From positions 1 through 64,000 of the forward strand of contig NC_088958.1 in assembly GCF_010111755.1 (NCBI RefSeq): a stretch of 64,000 bases of DNA, written 5' to 3'. This DNA comes from Nakaseomyces glabratus. Its lineage: Eukaryota; Ascomycota; Saccharomycetes; Saccharomycetales; Saccharomycetaceae. The translations under genes and the position numbers were made by a program. Under the pieces are notes generated by a model that saw only the letters and a list, made by a program, of their open reading frames with translations, did no database searches and had not been told where the DNA came from. This document shows, one piece after another, positions 33,001-39,965 of this stretch. Numbering within the stretch: position 1 is the stretch's first letter; each line of letters begins with the position of its first letter.

Positions 33001-34916
33001 GTTGAGAACTCCTCATATAAATTATTGAAGTAAAACTGCTCTACTGCATATATTTCATCATCTAATTTCCTAACAACATCACTTAACATTTTGAGCGTCG
33101 GTAATTCTGACAGATCTACATTCAATGTATCAATGATCATTTCACTGGATACGATTAAGTCAGGAAGAAGTTTCAGTTTGTTATTAATTGCAATACTGTC
33201 AGAAGAAAAGATTGATTGTTCATATTTCTGGTGTTTGTTTATATGGATTAGGTTAACATCCAGCAATTCAACATTACACCAAGACTCATAAATAATCTCT
33301 TTCCTCTTCTCATTAATTGCCACAAGATCACACATAGATTCATAGTCAAAAACAAGCACCGAAAGTTGCGCCATTATTAGGTTATTATTATGATTTATTA
33401 TAAACTTTGGGTCTTCTAGGCTGAATTTCAAATTAATTAGTGGCAAAAACGTCTTGAAATATGTGCTTAAAATTTGTTTCATCTTCGTATGTGAATTTTC
33501 TTTGCGAACCTCATTCTTAAACATGCATCCACTACAAGTACTTGTAAAGACCTTTATGTTCTTTTTAAACGATTTCAAAAAGGAGAGATCTGATAAGGAG
33601 ACATCTATAGTAGGGGAAGATATTGTACTCTTTATATTAAAAAGAGAATTCTCCGAAACTGCCTCAGTCGTATTACAAGTCCTAAACTTCTGGGACAGTA
33701 TGTTTGTTTCACCAAATAGTGTTATATTCGGGATAGAGACCAATTTTAGTACCTCAGATGTATTGTTATCAACTCTATTTAGATTAACATTAAAATCAAT
33801 CCTCGATATAGCAGAACTAATTTTAAATGGCGAGTCCTCCTCTTTAAACAGTAACTTAAAACCAGGCATATCATTCCTGTACTTGCTGGCGTTGAAAGTA
33901 AAATTTGAACAACAAAAAGAATAGTTCATATAATCATTCATTTTGAGTAATGCCGGGTGAGATGTTACCATCATATTTTTCACACCAAATTTATCAATAG
34001 AAATAGTAAAATCGGATAATATATCAGAATATTCCCGAACAGTATCTAAAATATTCTCAATATTATTCACTGCTTCAAAAATATCCTCATCAGTGAAGCG
34101 CAATCTCTCCATTTCCATTTCCATTTCCAGTTTGTTTCTCACCAAAATGTCTTGTTCCGATTCTTCATAATCCAGAAGGTGCCCCACGTCAACAGTTTCC
34201 TTACTTTTCTTGAAAGCTGCTAAGTAATTCATTGGTATATTAATACCTCCAAATTTGAGATCTAGATATATGTTTTCCAGGAACTGTGACTCGTTCAATT
34301 TGGCCGCATCAGTAACAGTATCAGCTTTAAAAGAGATAATAGATTCATTACAAATGATTTCATCTTTCCATAGAACCTTCCTTAAATAGAATTGAGTATC
34401 TAATTGACCTGTTTTAGGAATTGTAGATATTATTAATCCAATCCCAGCAATGCTAATGCCGAGGTCACTTAATTGGAGATCTTCTAGATGAAATTCAAAC
34501 CCGTCTAGTATCCTTCTTAATATTGGGAAATACTTTGCATATTTAGCCAGGCTCTTTTTATTACTATTTTCCTTCTTTTCAGTTTTGACTTCCTCCGTCT
34601 TATTACTCTTTTCCTTGAGTATTTTCAACTTGAGTCCACTCACAGTAATTCTCTTCTGCCATGGGTTGAACTGGATATAAGAAATTTGGATTTTGTCTTT
34701 GTAGGACAGATGGCAAACCCTTAGTCGAAGCGGGTTGATGAATCCTATGTTCAAGCCTATAAGCACCTTAAGCAAAAACTTGACAACTAGAAAAACAACA
34801 ACTGCATTAAGAATATGCCATGTGCTGCGGTAGAACAGCTCCCTCATCGACCATTTGAGGATGGGCAACACATCTACCACTGAATCAGAAGCCTGTTGCC
34901 ACAATCGACCAGACAT
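27009..34916 (-). CDS. FMP27: Bridge-like lipid transfer protein Fmp27/Hob1
   Basis: 2635 aa from the ATG at 34916 (the frame reads back to a TTG at 34931; S. cerevisiae Fmp27 is 2628). An N-terminal membrane anchor (LNAVVVFLVVKFLLKVLIGL, residues about 37-56) is followed by a very long series of beta-rich repeats. Family signatures are visible: GFWDKVRYIFHGRI (the GFWDK region), the SW region around LRTFFSWWKMFSGNFPVRRG, and GSDWPPWLGAEVAFHP (the WPPW motif). Known: Fmp27 and Ypr117w (Hob1/Hob2) are rod-shaped proteins with a hydrophobic groove, located at ER-plasma membrane contacts and proposed to move phospholipids. The N-terminus is in the ER. It is the largest gene in the window and in conserved order next to RIF2 (divergent, 1.2-kb spacer). 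Confidence 0.95.
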   Translation of the reverse strand: MSGRLWQQASDSVVDVLPILKWSMRELFYRSTWHILNAVVVFLVVKFLLKVLIGLNIGFINPLRLRVCHLSYKDKIQISYIQFNPWQKRITVSGLKLKILKEKSNKTEEVKTEKKENSNKKSLAKYAKYFPILRRILDGFEFHLEDLQLSDLGISIAGIGLIISTIPKTGQLDTQFYLRKVLWKDEIICNESIISFKADTVTDAAKLNESQFLENIYLDLKFGGINIPMNYLAAFKKSKETVDVGHLLDYEESEQDILVRNKLEMEMEMERLRFTDEDIFEAVNNIENILDTVREYSDILSDFTISIDKFGVKNMMVTSHPALLKMNDYMNYSFCCSNFTFNASKYRNDMPGFKLLFKEEDSPFKISSAISRIDFNVNLNRVDNNTSEVLKLVSIPNITLFGETNILSQKFRTCNTTEAVSENSLFNIKSTISSPTIDVSLSDLSFLKSFKKNIKVFTSTCSGCMFKNEVRKENSHTKMKQILSTYFKTFLPLINLKFSLEDPKFIINHNNNLIMAQLSVLVFDYESMCDLVAINEKRKEIIYESWCNVELLDVNLIHINKHQKYEQSIFSSDSIAINNKLKLLPDLIVSSEMIIDTLNVDLSELPTLKMLSDVVRKLDDEIYAVEQFYFNNLYEEFSTVIRNAKKQCNVIGKNMVENEIPLKEMIYKSLPDFFDYFLLTVRNVSATLGIRSVFMPKDKFTSLEPQSGKDFIDGKLRKYCNQINKLQVTFFGNKTQWHSNINGGHVGMTRSGDENKYKSYYASELDDISTSDATEVERPWNLSLLIDKITSTIIGECPQLSDKLTIKTVAKIAIISIKVFPETEYYDTNENAKVIVQIENKSIKAIISLMNIFFILSGIHTLHHIFGNAVEENKGPSKAKKFFLAVSKVKKKSSIKKIRWTDIKQMLTVNIHSEQYEQIFVLPNELRTSLDFSHMFLTIENLNNISFTGEYFRTCIESPTIKHYWVRLITIVRYKVNADIEKLKSQTQKNNDSGGNSEPGVTLENESWHFSIPYDFEMFRIFDNFSTIAKTLKQLIYSFKSSKNDLVIFAKPVSAAILPNIKLKSNRLLFTVDDDPFEAELNSIFQIGLQEQRSRLEKRKEFNEQALKSLHGRAGATSHTDISVEELIWKKRLKINKKNTPDQLIKQNMPLVNTPFNIDGKQNKNKTADHLITAELETEYDKLQEQLSHSWIERIRSHKQKQHKKFLSDFTYVWGRVNYSKLPDDINKRVLDFSTNPFLTTLIIEDIDVDIAKPHCGVEHIPDFIYEVGKGVPKDTKYSILVPMHLDAKFSEIRWHLRDYPLPFVYMPKLLPSQSRESQSIRIHGDFMVTEDMIYSEQELRTVFVPLVPSIIVENKDKLYSLLVPRTMTSIKLFTNLEFDLHSKDTLTVTWGGSYSPAIQQVMQCLDNFSKPPLDPSPKVGFWDKVRYIFHGRININLKNNGKFEIALKGSKSPYKIGGQDAGFVIGFEDDVKIICNPNDDPKDFLTCSADRVHFSIPNHFAKPLLVWSSPSKDAIFIPNQSDTNLQESASFYYLLNLEDKVNQNSDIHSMKGAYIEKTGIKLTGGMKLKLGFVFERLIRGTSDRTYDSRNHWDVRLCNPIYVSDLHDHDSFNDFRSDFIHLSLVLTSKSETSYNALQLSPKGLRTFFSWWKMFSGNFPVRRGPLFGLQSIAPKFGEHLETLTYYADVSPLYITHMYHNLDADKIMKKSFLDTSEYAGIKAKAGRFLMDLHQRKEVFTEYQEELDRIKKVQKLKFLDGLVATFDIDIRAVHGLFTKLEYTEQREDAKYDIHDNDMQWIDLTDFQEAFYVEIDNFLPNIKILPMLSAHKFIYSKHASYGDKYQVDPKTYNPIKPFDNSISHDCAIRKPFTPNFEVIRDRLERLKHVKATIESNHYGMDSESEQKAHEKYLVRSEASVRNVQSLLEDLEIMTGLKEKIDSSKAYNYPAIQLIQDTNSESFDNKYYVYHMLLKWNEGVRDIAFKFLHFSNLTHQFMELASHKTNRMFNDIINKRQQKDNVNEEEDISSKIQRVKSEVEFDNANDDEHVKAALLEMFEEGLSQLGIDINHSISRNHFVNFICPQIQLISDDDPNICVLVSTPIILLKVLSFDEETPDNVYLENTFLKRYGLFLSNANAFIFHKERFDKYPELVFDASLYGQEKGSDWPPWLGAEVAFHPTPLSKFAVIENFSAFTFLQKLLPFSSMYDMVKDVIENKISACLPRVIVSATSEDYLAIYKIVTNLILYVEPDNKSLKKQIETASLAFDFDDIERITSLIGNLTNAEQVLERIVKEFIFKRRLLKDVDLIDLSNIYNERMNHLLQLYVILRVFTESNRDESNCTVLWDFKIKEVVLHMLHNSSTPFLDVIVNNVNYQRLQTDTGFTDNMVSVRNINIFNRDKDAIYPTLVKPYSTRRLLDTQYDDQPVVAIRWGVDKPVGGIRIVKSVTTNITGLVVTLEEETINRIISWLSLEHLKNLSPENEDSDNSSMGSESISDMSFSQDTRIHITGTKDIDEMFKRSTNFLTIENMLINSFKLMISYKGKGKMRLANVTNFLFTFPTLIFENQTMTLADLMIKIKKILIKVLIKHTGKFLGTKLKNHPSDLSKEQPKGDDRKMIEYTKTVENGPTVDAIGSKDITE

Positions 34917-36140
34917 TTGCAGTGTATTCAAGATTATTATTCCGGTCTTTGAACACTTTTCCTCTTATGCTTAAGTGCCACTCCTGCTTAGAAATATGGT
35001 TTACCTCTCAGTAACAGAAAATATAGATACTATTCGAAACCAACTCTCTCTATAGCAAGTGTTATATAATACCAGAGAAGTTGCAAAAGCTGTTGCTGGT
35101 ACTTCCTGCGATGGGGAGGGGGGATGTACTCACGGGATTCTTCGGTTTTTTGTTTTTTTTTCCCTAGTATTCCTTTCCACTTCCAAGAAGAAGTTGCCAC
35201 TATTCTGAACTGTCTGGGGAAGGGAACATTTCTTTTAACTTGCTACAATTTCAAAGAAAGTCGATGCAAGATTCGGCAGAAAAATTGTTCTTCCCAAACA
35301 CTGATGGCTCTGCCTAATAGCTCTACCTAATGGCTCTGCCGGAAAGGTCCTGTTTACTCGTTGTGTGCACTGTATGTTGGTCCTTAGGTTGGGTTAACCT
35401 TGCTCGCTGGTACGGACTTTTCACTGTTCACTGTTCTCTACTCTCGTTGTGTAAACCTCGAAGATAGACTTTCCTCTATATTCCCCAGCAAATAAGATAA
35501 GACTCCCTCTTTCCTGTACAAGGTGCTTTCCTTTCGAGCTCACTTCCCACAGACAATGCGTGCAGGGTCTGTGTCTGTAATTGCTTCCCTCTCTCTCAAG
35601 ACACTTCAAATTGAAGAAAGTATGGAATGCGAAGAATTGAAGTCAAAATAGGGGGGTGGGGGATGCGCATAGAAGCGTGGGAAGGACATGACCTGCTTCC
35701 CACTTTCCCCCCTCCCTCCTTACTGCCGGGGTGCTGCTGTTCAACACCAGACGACGGTGATTTACAGTTTATCCACCCTTCTGTGCAGCCCCTTTTATGG
35801 GAAATGAAGGGTCCACATCACCGTCCTTCCTTCCTTCACCAATCGGTATTCTGGTTTTTGTACGCCCAAAGAAAATGCTGCAGGAAGTCACCCTTTTTTC
35901 CTTCTCTCTTTCAATGCATTCGTTCGCTACAAATAATAGCATACGTCGTGGAACCTGCATGTTCGTGCAGCAATATATTTACCTTTTCCAATAGCGTGAT
36001 GGCGTAGAGAACTAGTATACCACCACCCCCGATGCCCTGCTATACAAGCTAGTTGCTATAATTTCTTTGTGGGTACGTGGCTTTGCTTTCTTTTCTAGGC
36101 AGAGCTACTCAGGTTGAAGGGCAGATAATTGCTTTGTGAT
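34917..36140. other. Divergent FMP27-RIF2 intergenic region
   Basis: 1.2 kb that is richer in G/C than neighbouring spacers. It contains a 13-bp tandem (GGCTCTGCCTAAT-like, about 35305-35340, three imperfect copies), a T run at 35148-35161, and CT-rich stretches. Open frames of up to 126 codons (35627-36007) overlap each other and have no recognisable product. It should hold both promoters. Confidence 0.6.
35305..35340. repeat. Short imperfect tandem, 13-bp unit x~2.8
   Basis: GGCTCTGCCTAAT, then AGCTCTACCTAAT, then GGCTCTGCC follow one another upstream of FMP27 and RIF2. It is a small minisatellite, of a kind with the tracts seen upstream of RPS5 and ATP2. Confidence 0.6.
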
Positions 36141-37253
36141 ATGGACGATGAGTTTGGCCCCATCAGGAAATCGCTGAAGAAAGTCTCGGTAGGGTCCATA
36201 ACACAATCGAATTACGACACCGATGATCTTTGCACCACTGAAATAATTCCTTTGCAGAAGAGGCCACGACATGCACCAAATGTGCTAGACACTCCATTTG
36301 CTATCGTCAACTATCCATGCATTGTGACTGATGATAATCGTAAAGATACATATGCTACGGAGTTGTTTTATGAGCAAGTTCTTTTCAAGACATTCAGGTA
36401 CAAGTTGCTGGACAACTTGCTACAAAACCAACTAGAGTTTGCTCCGGCTTTGAATCAAATTGCAAAGAGTTTGTACAAGCTGGTTATTAAGTCCTTCAAC
36501 AAGGAATTGACCACTGTGAAAAACTACAGAATTGTTGCACCCGAAGTCTCATCTTCGCGGTTTACTTCAAATATAATTGACAATGTTGTCGTGTTTGATA
36601 CAGTTGCCTCCAAGCATTTCAATTTGATAAACATAAGACTCGAATCCCCCGAGGGTCTCCAAGCGAAGGATGTAAGCAGAATTCATAGGTTTTTAAAGAA
36701 ATCGTATCCTATAGATGAGGTACCTATGCAATCAGAAGGATTGAATGGATTTAAAAACATTATAGATTATTTTACAAAACTAAACTCTACAGCAATAATG
36801 AGATCATTAAAGCCTCTTCACTTCAAAATTGATATTTTTCAATACAACTACGATGTTGAAAAAATAACAAATATTATCCCTACCAAACCGAATTTCAAGA
36901 TCATAATATCAACCATCGGTTCTAGTCATAGCCTTGATGACAACCCAATTACCACCATTGTCAATTTATCAGAGCTATCGGATATAAATCTTAGCAGAAT
37001 GTGCCAGCAAGCATTGCATTGTAAATGTGATATGGGAAAGCATACTGGACTTAAAGAATATCAAGATCTGTGGAATCACTGTGTAGCAGATATTACTCAG
37101 AATAAACTAGGTAGCAACAACTTATTTCATTTATTTTTGGTCTCGTTCACAATAGGCGGATTAGGTACCAATTTTTTCTTCTACTTGGAACAAACACTAA
37201 ATGGTGTCAGAAGTATGGATCAGCTACTACGCAATTTCGGAATAAATCGTTAG
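36141..37253 (+). CDS. RIF2: Telomere length regulator Rif2
   Basis: 370 aa from the ATG at 36141 (the frame extends back to a TTG at 36129). S. cerevisiae Rif2 is 395 aa and begins with a DSDFAPIRRS-type motif; here MDDEFGPIRKSLKK is the matching MIN/BAT motif that restrains Mre11-Rad50-Xrs2 and Tel1 at telomeres. The rest is diverged from Orc4, of which Rif2 is a duplicated relative with an AAA+-like fold; I see no intact Walker A. Conserved order beside FMP27 and SST2 supports the name. Known role: bound by Rap1 at telomeres, it counts repeats and inhibits elongation and resection. The similarity outside the N-terminus is weak, so identity rests on motif plus synteny. Confidence 0.82.
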   Translation: MDDEFGPIRKSLKKVSVGSITQSNYDTDDLCTTEIIPLQKRPRHAPNVLDTPFAIVNYPCIVTDDNRKDTYATELFYEQVLFKTFRYKLLDNLLQNQLEFAPALNQIAKSLYKLVIKSFNKELTTVKNYRIVAPEVSSSRFTSNIIDNVVVFDTVASKHFNLINIRLESPEGLQAKDVSRIHRFLKKSYPIDEVPMQSEGLNGFKNIIDYFTKLNSTAIMRSLKPLHFKIDIFQYNYDVEKITNIIPTKPNFKIIISTIGSSHSLDDNPITTIVNLSELSDINLSRMCQQALHCKCDMGKHTGLKEYQDLWNHCVADITQNKLGSNNLFHLFLVSFTIGGLGTNFFFYLEQTLNGVRSMDQLLRNFGINR

Positions 37254-37892
37254 TCAATAAACTATGTCATATCTGGTGATCAAAAGAGTGTGATTAAGAA
37301 CATATATTTTATGTTACATGAATTATTGTTCTCTGAAAGTTATTCCAATTTGAAGGGACGAGCAATCATCTACGGAACATAATTAGTCATTAAATGATCT
37401 GATCCGAGGCTAATCAGGAGCAGTTGAGATAAATAAAAGATAGTCAGAGTGCGACGGTCTACATATCTCTTTACTATACTGTTACTAATACCTCAAAAAT
37501 ACCGAATTAGAAACGTACCTTATTCGTATGACATTACTACAATATGTTTCTGTCAATTAAGGTTGCTTTGATAATTGTATCAAAGTAAAAATAGTTGCTA
37601 TTCCATACACCGTGTTTCAGGTAACGTTTTCAAAGAATACTGGTTTGTTTTCTTTATGGGTATATTTTGAAACTTTCTAAAATATAAAAAAGTGAAAAAG
37701 TTCCAACAAAAAAAGTTTTGAGAAAAGGAAAGGAACAAAAATATACAGTTACCTGAACAATTATTGAAAGTTTAACCCTCCCCCTGGCGAATTAATTCCA
37801 TTAGTTTTTGAGCATCAATATTTTTAATTCCATATATTGATGCTGTATTGAGTCAGTTTAAGAAAAGAATATCGATTCTAAGGTAATATTAA
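37254..37892. other. RIF2-SST2 intergenic region
   Basis: 640 bp, AT-rich, both flanking genes on the plus strand. It holds the SST2 promoter. Two near-matches to the Ste12 pheromone response element TGAAACA can be seen: TGTTTCA on the plus strand (37612-37618, 275 bp before the start), which is its exact reverse complement, and TGAAACT (37667-37673). No gene seen. Confidence 0.55.
37612..37618 (-). promoter_or_regulatory. Possible Ste12 pheromone response element upstream of SST2
   Basis: TGTTTCA (reverse complement TGAAACA) lies about 275 bp before the SST2 start codon, and a one-mismatch copy, TGAAACT, follows 49 bp downstream. Pheromone response elements control SST2 in S. cerevisiae. 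A 7-bp motif is common by chance, so this is only suggestive. Confidence 0.35.
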
Positions 37893-39845
37893 ATGGCATC
37901 ATCGTCAAATGTAAAGCTGGGAAATACTGAATTTAGAAAGACCCCCGCTGGAAACTTGTTTACTAGTGATATTAAGACAATCTTCTCGATACTATTAATA
38001 AGGCTTGATTTAAATGCTCATCTTAATGAAAGGAATAAGAATCCATTCATTTTAGGTTCAAAGCAATATGAGTTTTCATTTTCATTACAGAAAGCTATAT
38101 GCCTTTTACGAAACTTATGTCTTCTTCCATCAGAGAATAGAGCCTGTCTGAAAGTCTGTTATACTATTGAACAACCATTCTCGCAATTTTTAATGTCAGT
38201 ATTCATGACAGCAAAGCTACTACATACACCAGCAGATAGGACAAGAAAAGGGCCTAAGGATAAAGTCCTATTACAGCCCACGCCCAAGGGTATAGCTATT
38301 CTGCAAGCTTTTTGTCGTAGCATTGGATTGCAAAGGCTACCTGATGTACTGTTCTCATCATTAAACACAATGAATCTGTTCCTCTTCGAACGTAGTGAAT
38401 TTACTGATAAACTACTCATGAGCCGAGTCCTAATATATCTGCTATTTATAAAATTAATGGGACCATTTCCTAATGTCTGGTCTCCTTCAAAGGAACATGA
38501 TTATGCTTATGTAGCTTTACCGCAAAATATATCCATTGAAGACATTAAGTTTTCGCTAGACCAGAACGTGATGTTATCGAATTTTGAACCAGACAATATT
38601 GCTCCACCAGTAGATACTTTAAAAGGAAGCAATGTATATTTAAATCAATCTAAAATTCTATCTCCACTTGCTCATAAATTTTTTACAAATCCAGACTCTG
38701 ACTCACACATACAATACTATGTCTCGACTGTAGGTGTTAGATCTAAACCTGATGTCGAAGTTAATTTCAAAACCACAAAAAATTATGTTTTTACTACAAA
38801 AGCTATTTGGCAATGGTTAATGGATTGCTGCGATATATTCTATCCCAGGGATGCAGCACACGTTACCGCCAGATTCCTATTCTATGGGTTATTGGAAGAA
38901 GTTCCTGCCAGTCCTGAAAATTACGCGGGATTAATTAGTAAAAATAAATATGTGAAACTCACTACGTTAGGAGAAAATATTGTAAAATGGGGGAAAAAGG
39001 ATGACACTGGCAAAAATCCTCAAGTTGATTCTAAATGTTTGTCAAATTTGGGACAATTAACATCTATTTCTAGAAGTCCCAGTGTTTTTCCTTTTTTACC
39101 AAGACTCTCATATCCATCGTCGAGACAAAATTTAGACAAAATTCTGAAAGAGCCTGGGTTAAGACATTTATTTAGACATCATCTCGAAAAAGAGCATTGC
39201 TCAGAAAATTTAAATGCCTACTTAGATGTTAGGCGGTTTCTTCATATGATGGGAGGTTTGAAAAATAAGATGAAATTGGATAATTATAATGATTCTCTGT
39301 CTCCGAATTCAATTAATATTAATTATTCTTTACTATCATCAACTGCTAAAAACAATGAGGATTTTCTTTCTCTAGTAGGAACCTGTATCGAGACTGCATG
39401 CAATATTTATTCAATCTATATTATGAAGGATTCTCCGATGGAAATTAACATAGATTCGAATCTCAAAAATAAAATTGAGAAAATTATCATTGGTTATGTT
39501 CAGTACGATTATGAAAAGACTTGTTCAGTCAACAGCATTGAAGCTACCATAGGCAACACTCTGGATAGCGCGTCTGGGCACACATATTTGTTACACAAAA
39601 AGAATGGCATATTGAAAGATACTACGATGAAAGAATTCAGTCGAGAAGCTTTTATGAATAAGTTTGGTAAATTAGAAATCAACAATTTGCTATTTATGAT
39701 CTCAAGTTTAGGTCATTTATACTTGTTATATGAGCATGTTGAGAACGCAACCTACCATATGATGGAGACAGACTCTTTAACTAAATTCTTAGATTCTGCA
39801 GTAATTGACAAGATAGGTTCTGCTTTTAGCTTGATTTCTGTCTAA
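37893..39845 (+). CDS. SST2: Regulator of G-protein signalling Sst2
   Basis: 650 aa (S. cerevisiae 698). The N-terminal region has the DEP-containing layout of Sst2. A DEP segment lies at about residues 285-345 (TTKAIWQWLMDCCDIFYPRDAAHVTARFLFYGLLEEV), and the C-terminal RGS domain starts near residue 415 (PGLRHLFRHHLEKEHCSENLNAYLDV) and runs to about 645 with a long insertion, as in yeast Sst2. Known role: a GTPase-activating protein for the pheromone-receptor G-alpha Gpa1, bringing desensitisation after mating signal; the DEP region tethers it to the receptor tail. It is in conserved order between RIF2 and LEU3, converging on LEU3 with 120 bp between stop codons. Confidence 0.95.
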   Translation: MASSSNVKLGNTEFRKTPAGNLFTSDIKTIFSILLIRLDLNAHLNERNKNPFILGSKQYEFSFSLQKAICLLRNLCLLPSENRACLKVCYTIEQPFSQFLMSVFMTAKLLHTPADRTRKGPKDKVLLQPTPKGIAILQAFCRSIGLQRLPDVLFSSLNTMNLFLFERSEFTDKLLMSRVLIYLLFIKLMGPFPNVWSPSKEHDYAYVALPQNISIEDIKFSLDQNVMLSNFEPDNIAPPVDTLKGSNVYLNQSKILSPLAHKFFTNPDSDSHIQYYVSTVGVRSKPDVEVNFKTTKNYVFTTKAIWQWLMDCCDIFYPRDAAHVTARFLFYGLLEEVPASPENYAGLISKNKYVKLTTLGENIVKWGKKDDTGKNPQVDSKCLSNLGQLTSISRSPSVFPFLPRLSYPSSRQNLDKILKEPGLRHLFRHHLEKEHCSENLNAYLDVRRFLHMMGGLKNKMKLDNYNDSLSPNSININYSLLSSTAKNNEDFLSLVGTCIETACNIYSIYIMKDSPMEINIDSNLKNKIEKIIIGYVQYDYEKTCSVNSIEATIGNTLDSASGHTYLLHKKNGILKDTTMKEFSREAFMNKFGKLEINNLLFMISSLGHLYLLYEHVENATYHMMETDSLTKFLDSAVIDKIGSAFSLISV

Positions 39846-39965
39846 TCTTGTAAACCTCTTATTGTAATTACTATAGTACAATTATTGTTTTAAATCATTA
39901 ATCATTACACAAATGGTTCTCTAAGTACTTGATAACGTATAAAAATAGCTGTAGGTTAAATGTAA

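Noticed and set aside
35627..36007. A 126-codon frame between FMP27 and RIF2
   Set aside because: Overlaps other frames, low-complexity P/S-rich, no recognisable product, and lies in the shared promoter.
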